Part shown: one piece after another, positions 10,091 through 20,722 of the stretch
Position numbering within the stretch: the first letter of the stretch is position 1
Layout of the letters: every line of letters begins with the position of its first letter
Source of the DNA: Mytilinidion resinicola
Taxonomy: Eukaryota; Ascomycota; Dothideomycetes; Mytilinidiales; Mytilinidiaceae
Assembly (NCBI RefSeq): GCF_010093595.1
Contig: NW_022985444.1
Coordinates: 564,676 to 628,675 of the forward strand
DNA: 64,000 bases
Direction: 5' to 3'
Position numbers and translations under genes: made by a program
Notes under the pieces: model-generated
Told to the model about the DNA's origin: nothing
Seen by the model: only the letters and a program-made list of their open reading frames with translations
Database searches by the model: none

Positions 10091-11408
10091 TCAGCTCCAC
10101 CTGACGTAAAACCGAACGGCAACTTTGGCTTGCTGGCAGCCAAAAACTCCTTAGGAAAGTACTTCCGACATAACTTCGTCATACCCTCCATCACTCTGCT
10201 TTTGTTAGCTATTGACAAGGATGATGGCTCAGACATTGGACTCACACTTGACGTTGATTGCATCCAGGTATCAGGATTGCTGTTCTTAAATCAAACCGTA
10301 ATGAGTATAGCAAGTTTCTATCGTCCCACTCTTCCTCTGGTAATGTTCAGCGAGTGCAAGGATTCCCCTCTATCAAAACATACCTGGCTCTAACACTGGG
10401 AAATTTCGCTTATAATTTCTCACATACACGTGCTTGCTCAAACGATGTCTTGGCGCCCTCCAATTCCCAATCTCATTCGTTGTGGGCATAGAACGATCCA
10501 GCATCGAAAACAAACGGTTCGCCTGTCTCCATATCGGTAGCGGTGTTCTCATCCCACAAATCGCCTTGCACCAAACAAGGCTTGATACTTCGACCATCCC
10601 TTTGGAGAGGTTCTAGAAGACGTGGGATGACCATTGTGACCGTAAGCTCGCACATTTGCTGGAATTCGGGCCATATCCCATTCTTTTCTTCATCCAACCT
10701 GATCATGTGCGCCAGTTGCTTTTGATACAGAACAGACCATGAACCTTCCCATATATTCGTTACCTGTGGAAGTTTTGCGTGGCAGGTTATTGTGTGGAAA
10801 CCAAATTTCCCGGTCGGAGATACTGAACGTTTGTGCATATCTGCAAGGCGCGCTGTAAACTTGATGGGATCCGGAGGTTGCTCGCCGACCTCTCTAAACT
10901 GTGCTAAAAGGAAGTAGGTTTCTGGTCCATCTCTGCTGTACTTGCCCCATGCGTAGGGTTCCGGAGCGAATACTAGCGATACTGCGTTGATTGCTCGAAG
11001 GGACTCAAACTCGCCCTCAATCATTGATCGTCCTGTCTCACCAAGTGACATAGACTATAGGGCTGCGTGAGGGCAAAGTAAATTTTTCCACTGAGCTCTC
11101 GTTACCTTCAAGAAGTATTTCTTGTATTCCCCGTTTGGGAGTTGAGCAAAGATTTTGGCCGCGGTTCCCCATAGCGACATGCCGTACTTCCGGGCAGAGG
11201 TCACCACTCTCCCAGGAATTGGTAATGCTACGTTGGTCCATCAAATATTGTTGCCTCAATAGGAGTTTAGGTATCTACCTTTGGCAACTGCTTCATCAAG
11301 ATCAATGGCACCTCCAAGGCGTGGCTTTGGCACAGCCTCGGCAGGCGCTTCCTCATCCCCGTGTCTGGAAACATCCACCTCCACGAGGGGCGCAACTAGA
11401 TGGGACAT
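10057..11408 (-). CDS. Fructosamine-3-kinase-like protein, frameshifted
   Basis: Fructosamine/ketosamine-3-kinase family (deglycation kinases with an APH-like fold). Exons read as 11279-11408, 11106-11227, 10384-11054, 10246-10336 and 10057-10195, all with GT-AG introns. Recognisable blocks are GRVVTSARKYGMSLWG, LPNGEYKKYFLK, GEFESLRAINAVS, PYAWGKY, PETYFLLAQFREVGEQPPDP, LVQGDLWDENTATD, GEPFVFDAGSFYAHNE, EIGNWRAPRHRLS and EEWDDRNLLYSLRFD. After HNE a 2-bp deletion (about 10473-10476) creates a TGA, while homology resumes at once in another frame. The exon sum is 1153 nt, two short of 1155. The usual catalytic-loop HGD is QGD here. The C-terminus is a Glu run encoded by a microsatellite. Decaying gene or sequence error. 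Confidence 0.8.
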
Positions 11409-12034
11409 GGTTTTTCCCTTAGTGGGTATAAGCGGTCAATTGTCGACAAAGAGAAGTAGGTTTGGTGAGTTGGAGATGCTTGCTGAACTCGCCTGACCTT
11501 GACTAGAATATGAGATAAATTATAAAAGAGTCATTGCCTTTATTATCCTCTGCGCACAGGGCTTGTTCCACATGACCACGAACTGTATCACTTGTACGCC
11601 CGATTGCGGCTTAGCTTGCATGTGCGTATACGTACTATGAAATAGCTTATGCGAGATTGACCGGTTCGCTGGGTGGGGGGGGCGTCTTGCTGATTTTACA
11701 AGTCGTGGCAAAGAAGTGTACAGTTCAGAAACTCAGCCTTGGAACCTCCAAAGCTTGAGAGTGAAGGGCCGCATCGCTCAACCCGATTACACTGATCCCG
11801 ACGTTTGGGATTTCTGCTAACCTACGCAAGACAACAGAGCATGCCCAATAGAAATGGTACTGTGGTCATTTTGCGATGGTTATAATTATGTAAATACCTT
11901 TTCACCCATTGCTTAGATGCCTTATTATATGTCCTTTTTTGGGGAAAACCTGTAGCTCAGTTCTAGTCTGGCCTAGACTTAGTTGATGTAGAGAGTATTA
12001 TTGTGGTCGGGGGAAACGAAGTCGCCCACACGTC
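11409..12034. other. Intergenic stretch, nothing recognised
   Basis: Between the kinase-like gene's 5' end and the 3' end of the zinc-cluster pseudogene. Moderately AT-rich after about 11870. Only short unsupported ORFs. Confidence 0.4.
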
Positions 12035-14394
12035 TCATCCGAAATCCGGAATTTGATTCATGAACTCCATGATCGTCGATTCTGGCCTGTTCACTACATC
12101 AGTATAGCCTTTCGCGATCGAGTAAAACCACTCACAGCATATTATCAGCGCCTTCGAATTGCGTCGTATCCAGAGTAGGCCAGAGCAATGGATATAGCCC
12201 GTTCAGCTGTGTCTATGGCGATTCCTGTGTCGCATCCCAGCCATCCACGTCTGTGTTAGGCACTAGATATGCACCACATAGCGATCAAATAACGCCCAAG
12301 CAGCGTTGAGCGCTTGGATTGAGGTGCGCCATAGACTCGATCACGTGAATGGCCGTCGTGACTTGGGCAAGCCAGCTGCTGGCGGCTGGTGATTGAGGTT
12401 GATTCCGAAGACAAATGACAGGGGTGAGGACCGCCTGGAATAAGAAATACAGACCATACCAGCAAGCCATCATAGGCTTTTGTCCTTCGAACCACATGTT
12501 TGCGTTGAGGTCGATTGATTCTTGAGCGTTGTCGAGGCATCTTTGGATTGCTATCTCAGCATTCTAGTGGTCCTCGGGTTGGTTCATTCTGGACCGGTCA
12601 ATATCTCGGGTGATCGTACGTCGCACTAAGAACGGCCGATACATCGGGATGCGGAAATTCCGGTATCGGCAGCGAAGTATTGTATGGACCAGAACATTGC
12701 GTGGAGTCTGAATGACATGCTCTTGATAATATTGCGGTAGAGACAGAAGCCATTGCTGGATGAGCGTATCATCCAACTCTAACATCTCAGTAGCCGAAGG
12801 ATGTGGAGTTGAAATGATTCTAGCATATATTTGGCAAGTAGCGAGATGAAACGTGGATTGTGCTCGAAGGTGCGAATACACCATCGTTTCCTGAGCCGGT
12901 GGCGGCATGTTTCTGGTGCCTGCAGTAATGTCCTTTTGTTGGCATTAGCGATGAGAGATAGAAAGAGGCTAAGGGACTCACGCTATCATGCACATTAAGA
13001 GGTATCTCGGTCTCAATCCCGCCTTCCGGAAAGTCCAGCGGCCGTGAGAATGTGATTATGGCGCCAACATCGAAAATGTACAGGCCCCACCACACACGTC
13101 GCCTCATTTCCAGCATAAGCGGCATTGCGTCCCAATTCGGGAACTCCTTGTGAAGGCCAATACCCATAGCGATACGACGCACAAGGCCTGTGTAATTGTA
13201 GCCAGAGTTAGGCTTGTTTCTCTTTTGCAGGTAGTTTGAAATGAGGGTCAATCCTTGGACTATAGTAAGATTACTAGTTTCCAACATGTCGATAGACAAA
13301 CGAGCTTTGGCAGCCTCGAAGAGTCCAAGATCAATGTCGGTCGGTTGCGTCGAGGCACAGTACGCGCCAATTGCAGCTACAACATACAGAAGAACTTGCC
13401 ATGCATTAGTGGTCGGTCTCAGGATTACTTCCATGAATTGGGCACGAAGCGTCGCTTCATGAATAGTTGGATAAGATAAATGATAAAGGCGGAAATAAGC
13501 GTCGATAAATGGCTCAAGCTGGGATAGCGACTATATCGCTGTAGGTATCGTGGATGGATGTGATTCAATATTGTTGAAAGGCTAATCTGCCTCGTTCGGG
13601 GGCCGAGAATCTGTCAGTCGCAGAAGCGCGGCTCCAGAAGCAACTCCAAGGTATCCGCCCCATTAGAGTTGCTGGTTAGGCTTGCCATGCCATCGACGGA
13701 TCGATCTCCATTTTGCCTTCCAGTGCGTTCATCCCAGTCAAAATCGCCCGACGCTGGCGTTGTCTCTAGAATTAGAGCCTGAGCTTTGGTCGACTCTGAA
13801 GACGGCGTCTGCCTTGAGGAAGATGGTCGGTGTCGTGCAATAGCACTACGAGTGCTCTGGTAGCTTCCAACATGGAAAGACTAGTCTTGATATAGCGATT
13901 CCTTTGGTCTTTGATGGCCGCCGAAGGCTGCAGTTTGTGAGGTTGTTGAGCCCGTGGGCAGGGCTTGTAGGGTTTGAAGGGTATGTTGTGGGTGGTTTGT
14001 AGGGGATGTGAGCTGCTCAAGTGTAGCATTGTCTTCGTGGGCACCATTGGAAGAGGCGGCTACATTGTTAGAAGAACCTCTTGAAAGGCTCTCCAATAAT
14101 GCCTTCGTCCTCGCCAGTTCTCCCTCCACCTCAGTCAGGTGTCGCCGCGTAAGAGGGGTCTTGGTCTGCTTCTCGTATATGCATCGACGACGAAAATTTA
14201 TGCAAAGGGAGCATAGGGGAATGGCGCGATTGCACTGTGCATGGTAAGTAGAGCTCCCTGGTAAGTGGGGTTACACGGAGAAGAACCTTTGACTTCCGCC
14301 TCCTGCATTCTCTGCATGCCAGTTCGGCAAATGCAGTCTCCTCAGAGGATTCAGCCTCAATCCATCTCGAAGTATCATCATTCAACGCTGCCAT
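12035..14394 (-). pseudogene. Pseudogene: Zn(II)2Cys6 transcription factor (GAL4-like)
   Basis: Relic of a fungal binuclear zinc-cluster regulator with a fungal_trans middle domain. The first exon starts MAALNDD (14394). Splicing 14235-14286 joins ACRECRRRKSK to CNRAIPLCSLCINFRRRC, a perfect C-x2-C-x6-C-x6-C-x2-C-x6-C cluster, followed by a likely coiled-coil dimerisation region (LTRRHLTEVEGELARTKALL). The middle domain is very well preserved (SQLEPFIDAYF, AAKARLSIDMLE, RRRVWWGLYIFDVGA, MMACWYGLYFLFQ). Further introns are near 12920-12981 and 12087-12135, and the C-terminus is MEFMNQIPDFG. In-frame stops are at about 13881, 13582, 13531, 12564, 12285 and 12213, and a frameshift lies near 13657-13662. 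Several stops are TAG where CAG (Gln) is plausible. The family resembles GAL4/LAC9-type regulators; targets are unknown. Confidence 0.85.
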
Positions 14395-14664
14395 TAGGGT
14401 CGAGAAAAGCCATCGCGAGGGTAGAGGTAGCGGTCCACGAAGTACTATTAGGCGTTTCCTCGGCGTCGTTGCTCTCCTATAATTGGTGCGCATGGGGCTC
14501 TGGGTGTGTCCAGACTCTCAAACCTTGGAAAGCTGATGCCTGCAGGCATAGCCTCATAGCTTCAAGCCTTAAGGATGTTAAAAGCCTCACACGTCCCCTA
14601 TCTCCTAGGATACTAAGTACATTCCACAAGCTTTGCAATCATCGCTATTCAACTCTTCACAGCA

Positions 14665-15501
14665 ATGTCTTCCAGAGACTTTTCCTTGCTGTCCCTGTTC
14701 CATCGTCGCAAACCCAAGGTTCATAACCAAGTTAACCGGATTTCGACCCTCATTCTACCCACCCGAGCCCCCCCTCTGCTCACGCCCCCTCTGCTCGCCC
14801 TCCCACGCGAAATCCGCGACATGATATATGCCTACATTCTCCCGAGAAAGCGCCGATCGCCAATGTTACCCACCCCTCACACGGGCTTTACCTCCGTCTC
14901 CGCACCTTCGCCGCCGTTCTCCCTGCAGCTCACCTGTCGCCAGCTGCGTTCCGAGCTTATGGACGCCTTCTACTTGATTGCCGTATTCGAGGTCGGCAAC
15001 CTAAATTCGCACTCGAGGAGGTGGCGTAATGATCCAGATTACGAGATTTTGGCTGCCTCGCCGCACTTAGCACGAATTCGCCACATCCGAGTACGAATAT
15101 CACTAGATAGAATGAGCTTTAAGGCAGGTCACGCCCACGACGCCATGTTCCATGAGCTATCTTCAGAACAAAGCGTGGAGATGGTTTGTCAAAAGGCGGC
15201 GCAGTTGGCAAATGTTTTGCAGAACGGCGCAGAGAATTTGAGAAGCGTGACGGTGGATTGGTGGGACGATTTTGGGTATAGAGAAGTTGTGGAGAGGGGG
15301 AGGGTGTTTGAGCAATTTCGGTTCCTGGACGGGGTGAGGTGGAAAGCTGGGAATATATATGCGCTTAAGAGGGTCAAGAGGGACGTTGAGCATGAGGTAA
15401 GGAAGGGCTTGCAGGAACTAGATGAGGGCATGCTTCGTAATAGAAAGGGCGTGTCGGGAAGAATTGAGGGCATCAAGGAGGCGGACGACGATATGAGATG
15501 A
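14665..15501 (+). CDS. F-box-like / 2EXR-type fungal protein
   Basis: Single-exon gene of 278 residues. Near residue 45 the motif LLALPREIRDMIYAYIL, followed by LQLTCRQLRSE near residue 90, is the N-terminal F-box-like signature common in filamentous fungi, where such proteins are often annotated as F-box or 2EXR domain proteins. The remainder is charged with no motif I recognise (HIRVRISLDRM, RSVTVDWWDDFGYREVVERGRVFEQF). An adaptor role in ubiquitin ligase complexes is possible but not shown. The N-terminal 40 residues are basic. Divergent from the broken zinc-cluster gene. Confidence 0.7.
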   Translation: MSSRDFSLLSLFHRRKPKVHNQVNRISTLILPTRAPPLLTPPLLALPREIRDMIYAYILPRKRRSPMLPTPHTGFTSVSAPSPPFSLQLTCRQLRSELMDAFYLIAVFEVGNLNSHSRRWRNDPDYEILAASPHLARIRHIRVRISLDRMSFKAGHAHDAMFHELSSEQSVEMVCQKAAQLANVLQNGAENLRSVTVDWWDDFGYREVVERGRVFEQFRFLDGVRWKAGNIYALKRVKRDVEHEVRKGLQELDEGMLRNRKGVSGRIEGIKEADDDMR

Positions 15502-16401
15502 GAAGGAACATGGCTAAAGACGCTTGGACAATGGACTGTACCTCTAATTACATATACCACGGACCACCTGCGTGTTATGCCTGCAGTGCCAGGCCAAATG
15601 CTTGGGCAAGAGGATATAGCACTGCTTGGGTGCCACTTTGGAAGCTAGATACTGCTGTCGGGAGGAGCCCTGTTGCCAGGAAGCCAGCCAGCCAAGAGGT
15701 AGCTCAGACACCGCTGCATGTGACGTCGCGTCTATATTCTTTAAAAAACCCATCGAGGTACCTCAAGCAGTGGTAAATGAAGGTGCACAGACTTATGGCC
15801 TGCCACTGTACTTTCACTCAAATGCATTCGTCTCCTAGCACCCACGTCACTGCTTGTTTCTTGGAATGGCTTACAAAGTGCGAGCGCGGGGTTTCCGTGT
15901 TCAGGAGTACTGAATGCGTCTAGTAAAGCAGGCCATTCTAACCCTCGCATGTACGTTGTTTCCAGGGAGTTCCACAATAGAAGCGGCTTTATAATATCCA
16001 GCGAGTCACGTGATCGGCTGCGTCATCGTTGGTGAGCAGCCGATGTTCGGGCTCCGATCTGCCGGCACGCCGGTGGTGCGAAACGCCGACAGCAACCCCG
16101 CGCCCGCCAGCTGGAGACAACTCCTCAGCCCATCACCAGCCAATGGTCTTTGTCATCCTCGGCGAAAGCCAGGAGCGAAGTAGAAAGAGCTCGCCAATAA
16201 GCGAAGGTGAAGTCGTAAGTCGTCACGCCAGCTGAGTATTTAATAGCCATCCCACCCCTCGTTCGAAGCCGTCAAATTCCTCAGCACTCATCCACACATC
16301 AATCCGTGGACTCTCATATCAAACGCATTATTTCTACCCTCAATCCCGTCCGCACTTCAAGATATCACACAAAGTCGTACTGCTACCCAAAAGAAGCAAT
16401 C
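15502..16401. other. Intergenic stretch with one dispersed-repeat copy and the SDR promoter
   Basis: Holds a copy of the dispersed repeat (15738-15811), a palindromic TCACGTGA (16006-16013) and an AT-rich TATTTAATA element near 16236 upstream of the SDR gene. No gene seen. Confidence 0.5.
15738..15811 (+). repeat. Dispersed repeat, copy A
   Basis: Matches copy B at 48567-48639 over about 70 bp, with the shared core CAAGCAGTGGTA followed by GTGCACAGACTT and TGGC; a more diverged copy is at 50366-50435. Not low-complexity, not coding. Confidence 0.6.
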
Positions 16402-17409
16402 ATGGTCGCCATCAAGGACATTCTAGCTTCGAACACCAATCTCTCCACCGCTCTCCCCTCGTCTCCCACGGCCGTCTTCGTTGGCGGCACAAATGGCATC
16501 GGGCTCGGCGCTCTGAAGGCCTTCACAAATCACACAACCACCCTCTCGCCGACCATCTACATCGTCGGCCGTTCCGTGACCTCCCTAAACACTCTCATCA
16601 CCTCCCTCTCAGCTCTCAATCCTTCCGCCACCTTTATCCCAATCCAAGCCAAGGACCTCACCCTGGTCAAAGATGCAGCAGCCGCGGCCGCCGAGATCGC
16701 CTCCAAGATCGAGAAACTCGACCTCCTCATCATGAGCCCCGGCTTCGTCTCGCTACATCGCGAGAACACCCCCGAAGGCTTCGACACCACCCAGGCCATC
16801 CGCTTCTACTCTCGCATGCACTTCCTCACCACCCTCACACCAGCGCTCCGGAAATCGCCATCCCCACGGGTCGTGTCTGTTCTTGCGGGCGGGCAAGAAG
16901 GAGAGCTGTTCCCGGACGATCTGCTACTGGAGAAGAACTACTCCCTCATCAAAGCTGCGGGTCAAGCCACAAGCCTCATGACGCTTTTCTTTGAGGCATA
17001 CAAGAATCAACCTGGGAACGAGAAGATTAGCCTTGTGCACCTGTACCCAGGCGCCGTCGGAGGCACGGGACTCACGATCAGAGGGCTTCCGGGCTTCGTG
17101 CAGTTTCTAGTGAATTGGACCGTTGTACCGCTCATGAAGTTGATCGGGCAAACCCCTAAAGAATCTGGTGAGCGGGTGCTCTATGCCGCTACAAGCGGGA
17201 AGTTTAGGAGAGCGCAAGCGGGCGAGGCTAGCGAAGGGGCGGAGCTGGAGAAGGGGACGGATGGGAAGGCTGGAAGCGGCGTTTTCCTCGTGCAAGGAGA
17301 TTCGAGCGTCTTGACTGAGAACAAGGTGCTGAAAAAGTACAAGGACGAGGGGAAGGCAGATTTCGTATACAAGCACACGCTTGAGCAGTACGAGAGGCTC
17401 GGAGTATGA
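16402..17409 (+). CDS. Short-chain dehydrogenase/reductase
   Basis: NAD(P)-dependent SDR of 335 residues starting MVAIKDILAS. An upstream in-frame Met at 16306 would add 32 residues with no family resemblance, so I prefer 16402, which has a good context (AATCATGG). The cofactor-binding glycine motif GGTNGIGLG is at residues 32-40. A Rossmann segment KLDLLIMSPGF corresponds to the NNAG region, and the catalytic Tyr/Lys lie in YSLIK (YxxxK). An insertion near the C-terminus is Gly/Glu-rich (AGEASEGAELEKGTDGKAG). It resembles the fungal SDRs often found in secondary-metabolite settings, but no biosynthetic core gene is nearby. Substrate unknown. Confidence 0.85.
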   Translation: MVAIKDILASNTNLSTALPSSPTAVFVGGTNGIGLGALKAFTNHTTTLSPTIYIVGRSVTSLNTLITSLSALNPSATFIPIQAKDLTLVKDAAAAAAEIASKIEKLDLLIMSPGFVSLHRENTPEGFDTTQAIRFYSRMHFLTTLTPALRKSPSPRVVSVLAGGQEGELFPDDLLLEKNYSLIKAAGQATSLMTLFFEAYKNQPGNEKISLVHLYPGAVGGTGLTIRGLPGFVQFLVNWTVVPLMKLIGQTPKESGERVLYAATSGKFRRAQAGEASEGAELEKGTDGKAGSGVFLVQGDSSVLTENKVLKKYKDEGKADFVYKHTLEQYERLGV

Positions 17410-17665
17410 TTTCGAGATGGGCATTCGAAACAGAGCGAACGTTTGAAGACACTAGCGGACTTTAATTTGGCCAGCGGCTAAAGGCACGTTTTGGTCAGGC
17501 GTCCTCGATCTCAAATGGGCCTTTTTCATCTCCTTTCTCAATACCTTTCATAATCCAACTTTAATGCTTAAATACGATACCTCAAAATTAATTCAAGTTC
17601 CTCCAAAGAACATCCACCCTGATCTCTATCCCCCACAGCACCTTCACACCCCTAAAACCCCTCCC

Positions 17666-18100
17666 TCAAAACCCCGGATCACTCACCCACTCATCCGCAT
17701 ACCCAGAATCATACGCACTATCCTCCTCATCCCCATCCCCCCAATCCCCCTCATCCGGCTCCTCCGGCTCCTCCACGCGCGGCCCGCATTGATAGATAGC
17801 CCGCGGCCGGTCCTCCCTCTGCGGCACGCGCCACAAATGCTCAAAAGGCGCAGCAACGAAATCCTCCACTCGCCGCGTGATTTCTTCCGGGACGCACCAC
17901 AAAGGGACGATTCTATGGGCGTGGTGAGTACGTGGGTGGGAAACCGGGGGGGAGGAGGGCAAGGCTGACATGACCGCGGCGAGGAGTGTTGCTGTGATGA
18001 CGAGGCAAGCTTCCTCCAGCCAGTCGACGCCGGCGAAACAGGAGAGGAAGGAGCTGTAGAGACAGGTGAGCAGTTTGGGGATGTATATGGGGTGATTCAT
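17666..18100 (-). CDS. Hypothetical small protein, possibly membrane-anchored
   Basis: Open frame of 144 residues with a hydrophobic N-terminal half (YIPKLLTCLYSSFLSCFAG and LVITATLLAAVMSAL) and an acidic C-terminal tail (EEPEEPDEGDWGDGDEEDSAY). No family recognised. The contrast between a hydrophobic head and an acidic tail is protein-like, but a competing plus-strand frame exists over the same DNA. Treat as tentative. Confidence 0.35.
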   Translation of the reverse strand: MNHPIYIPKLLTCLYSSFLSCFAGVDWLEEACLVITATLLAAVMSALPSSPPVSHPRTHHAHRIVPLWCVPEEITRRVEDFVAAPFEHLWRVPQREDRPRAIYQCGPRVEEPEEPDEGDWGDGDEEDSAYDSGYADEWVSDPGF

Positions 18101-18458
18101 GGCTGGTGTGTGTTTGGGGGTATTTCATTGTTGTATGGGTTTGGGGTAGGGGATGGATGCCTGGAGGGCAGGGGTGTTGGTGTGTTGGTATACCCCGCCG
18201 CACGCGCACGTGACGGGGTTTGCGTAGAGAGATGGGATAAAGGTGCAGATCTCATTAAAGTCGTGCGTGTAGCGAGAGAAGGTTATGTTGATTCGGTATG
18301 TCTTCAAACTTCTAATGATGCCCTTCGCGGCTGTGGCCTCAAGTCGCGTCTATCCGAGTTTTGAAGCGATCCCTAAATCTACCAATATATCTACGCTATC
18401 CTTGCTTCCCCTCTTCCATACCATTCTCCAACGTTGAAGAACAGTCTCAAACTAAACT

Positions 18459-20232
18459 CTAGTAGTCGCCCTTCCACTCGTTCTCAACCTCCACCTGCCA
18501 CCACTTTGTATCGAACGACTCCATCTCCTCCACCCTCGGCCCGTCGTCCCGCTCGCTCCTCTTGAATCTCAGCTTCTGCGCCATCGGCCAGCTGTCCATC
18601 CTATCCCCGATATACAGACACTTGAATGTGAGTTCCAGCTCTTGAAGTCTCGCATTCGGATCGTTGACAAAGAACTGCTTGAACAATTTCGCGGCACGCT
18701 CTTGAGCAAGCCCGATACGTAAGGCAGGTGGGCTGACATCGCCTTCAAACGGGTCGTACTCGTATTTGACTGAGAACTCGTTGGCGGCGATCGGGATGTG
18801 GAGGGCGAGACGGAGGGTGTGGAGGTGGCTGAAGCGGGTGAGGACGGCGGTGGTGTCAGTGGGCTTGAGGGAGGGAATGAGCTTAGTAACAGAACTAGAA
18901 TATAGGTTGGAGATAGCGTCTTACCCAGGTATGGTCTTCGCCGACGAGGCCGATATCGATGCCCAAATCTTGCAAGTTGGGAGCTTGCTCACGAAGCTGC
19001 TCTAGCTTTTCAGCTCCCCATACTACAGGTTGTTTGCGGCGGTATTCCTGATCCAGTGAAGTGAAGAACTGGAGCTTGCGGAGACTTTGGCTGTGTTTCA
19101 AGATTGCGTCAAAGAGGATACCTGCGTCGTTGTCATGATTGCTGATATGTAGCTCCTCCAAGGCATCGATAGCGTCGAAGAAACTAACGACGCATCCCGG
19201 ATTATCGCCACAAGTGGGCGGGGCACCTTCCCATCTCTTTGGACCCTGTCGGAAGCTCGTGTGGAAGGACTTCAGGCCGGGTGTCTGGCCTTGGAACTCT
19301 TCGAAAAAGATTTGCGGACAGCCAAAACCGATATCTAGTCGGCGAATCTGGGTCCAATCCGTACTACTTCGGAAGATTTGGCAGTGCTCGCGGCTCCAGT
19401 TGTACTGCATCGGTAGGTGAAGCTCTTCTAGAGGGGGTAATTTGTCGCCCGGCTGGAGTAGCAAGTTTAGGGGATGAATGTTTTCTCGGCTTTGCGTGAT
19501 GCCAATCTTGTAAGTCGACTTATTACGCTCTCGTTCAGGCCCAGGCGGGTACGTTGGTACACCAAGGTGGAAGCCCAGTTTGAGGATCCGGAGTCTTTGG
19601 CTCTTCAAAAGGACTTCTTTGAGCTTGGGTAGCTCTGAGTGTGCGACGTTACCGCTTCCCATATACATGTAGAAGACCTCGTATGTCAGCGAGTAAATTA
19701 GCGGGGATAACAGAAGACGCATATCCATGTTCATTTCCTGATCGTCGGCTTTGTCACGGCGTGTATTATTCACATGAAGCTTCACGTGAGGCCAGCACAT
19801 TTCGAGCTTCGAGATGACAGCTTTTGGTATTGGTTTGTTGGCGTTCCAGTGGAAGTGTTGAAGGTGTTTGAAGGTGCCGATGATCTGCTCTATGGAAGCG
19901 GAATCGAAAGTGTCATATTTAGCGCTCCACTCGGCAATTGTTAGATCCCTAACGTGGAGGAAGAGATCATCATGTAGGATTCGTTGGATCAAGTTTTCAG
20001 TGCGTTCTAGTTGGCGCGGCCCCTCATCGCTCAGCTTGATTGAGTGCCAAATGAATCGATCTGTAAGCTTTTTGCATTGCTTCGATACGGAACGTAAGTT
20101 ACTTAAAGAAGCCGGTGATTCGTCTTGTAGCTATCGCAGGTGGTCAATTGGAGACTCGAAAGAGTTGACCGTGCGGCTTACCTGCGAAATGACGATATTA
20201 TGAACATCCTCGTTTAGATCGTTGAAATGCAT
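18459..20232 (-). CDS. F-box/LRR-like protein
   Basis: 559 residues from exons 20182-20232, 18925-20130 and 18459-18881 (sum 1680 nt, in frame). The N-terminus MHFNDLNEDVHNIVISQ is joined by splicing to LQDESPASLSNLRSVSKQC, an F-box-like arrangement (L..L..DV...I...L......L.NLR.VSK.C). The rest contains repeated leucine-rich segments (LEELHLPMQYN, QIRRLDIGFG, LEELHISNHD, LQELELTFKC) typical of degenerate LRRs. Such proteins usually serve as substrate receptors of SCF ubiquitin ligases; the substrate is unknown. The intron at 18882-18924 is 43 bp, short but with good GTAAGA and AG ends. Confidence 0.8.
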
Positions 20233-20722
20233 CGTAAATGACTTTGCGACGGGGTAGACCGAAAGGTGATCGGGGAAATGTTTTACGTTATTCGGCTTTA
20301 AAAAACTTAGACAGACTCAACTATTGCAAGTATTGAGCAATGACACGGAATCAGATCGCTGAAGTAAACAAGGGAGATATGGTTGAGATGGGAATTCAAT
20401 CAGTTGGCGGGAAGATTGTTGCCTACTTCTGACCTTGAGGAGTGGGCTATGCTGGCACCGCCACGGGAAAAAGCCGAAACATGCAAAACCTCGAACCTAG
20501 GGCGAGGCATGCATCGTTCAATCCTTCAAAAAGGTTCCCCTATCTAGGGAATTGCCCTAGAACCGTAATAACGTGGAGAGACTCTCAAAAATGGTTCATT
20601 TGACACTGCCGCTCACGTGACCTGTTTCGAAAGTCGTAATGATTGACTCAATTGAGTTATTGTGGTAGTGTCTACATTTGAATGATCTTTTCCATGCGCA
20701 AGATCCGCTTCAAGATGTGCGG
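20233..20722. other. Intergenic stretch, promoter of the F-box/LRR-like gene
   Basis: Non-coding, between two minus-strand genes. Contains a TCACGTGA-like site near 20613-20620. Nothing else recognised. Confidence 0.4.

Noticed and set aside
16306..16401. Upstream in-frame start for the SDR
   Set aside because: The extra 32 residues do not resemble the family N-terminus, and the region looks like 5' UTR directly after a TATTTAATA element.
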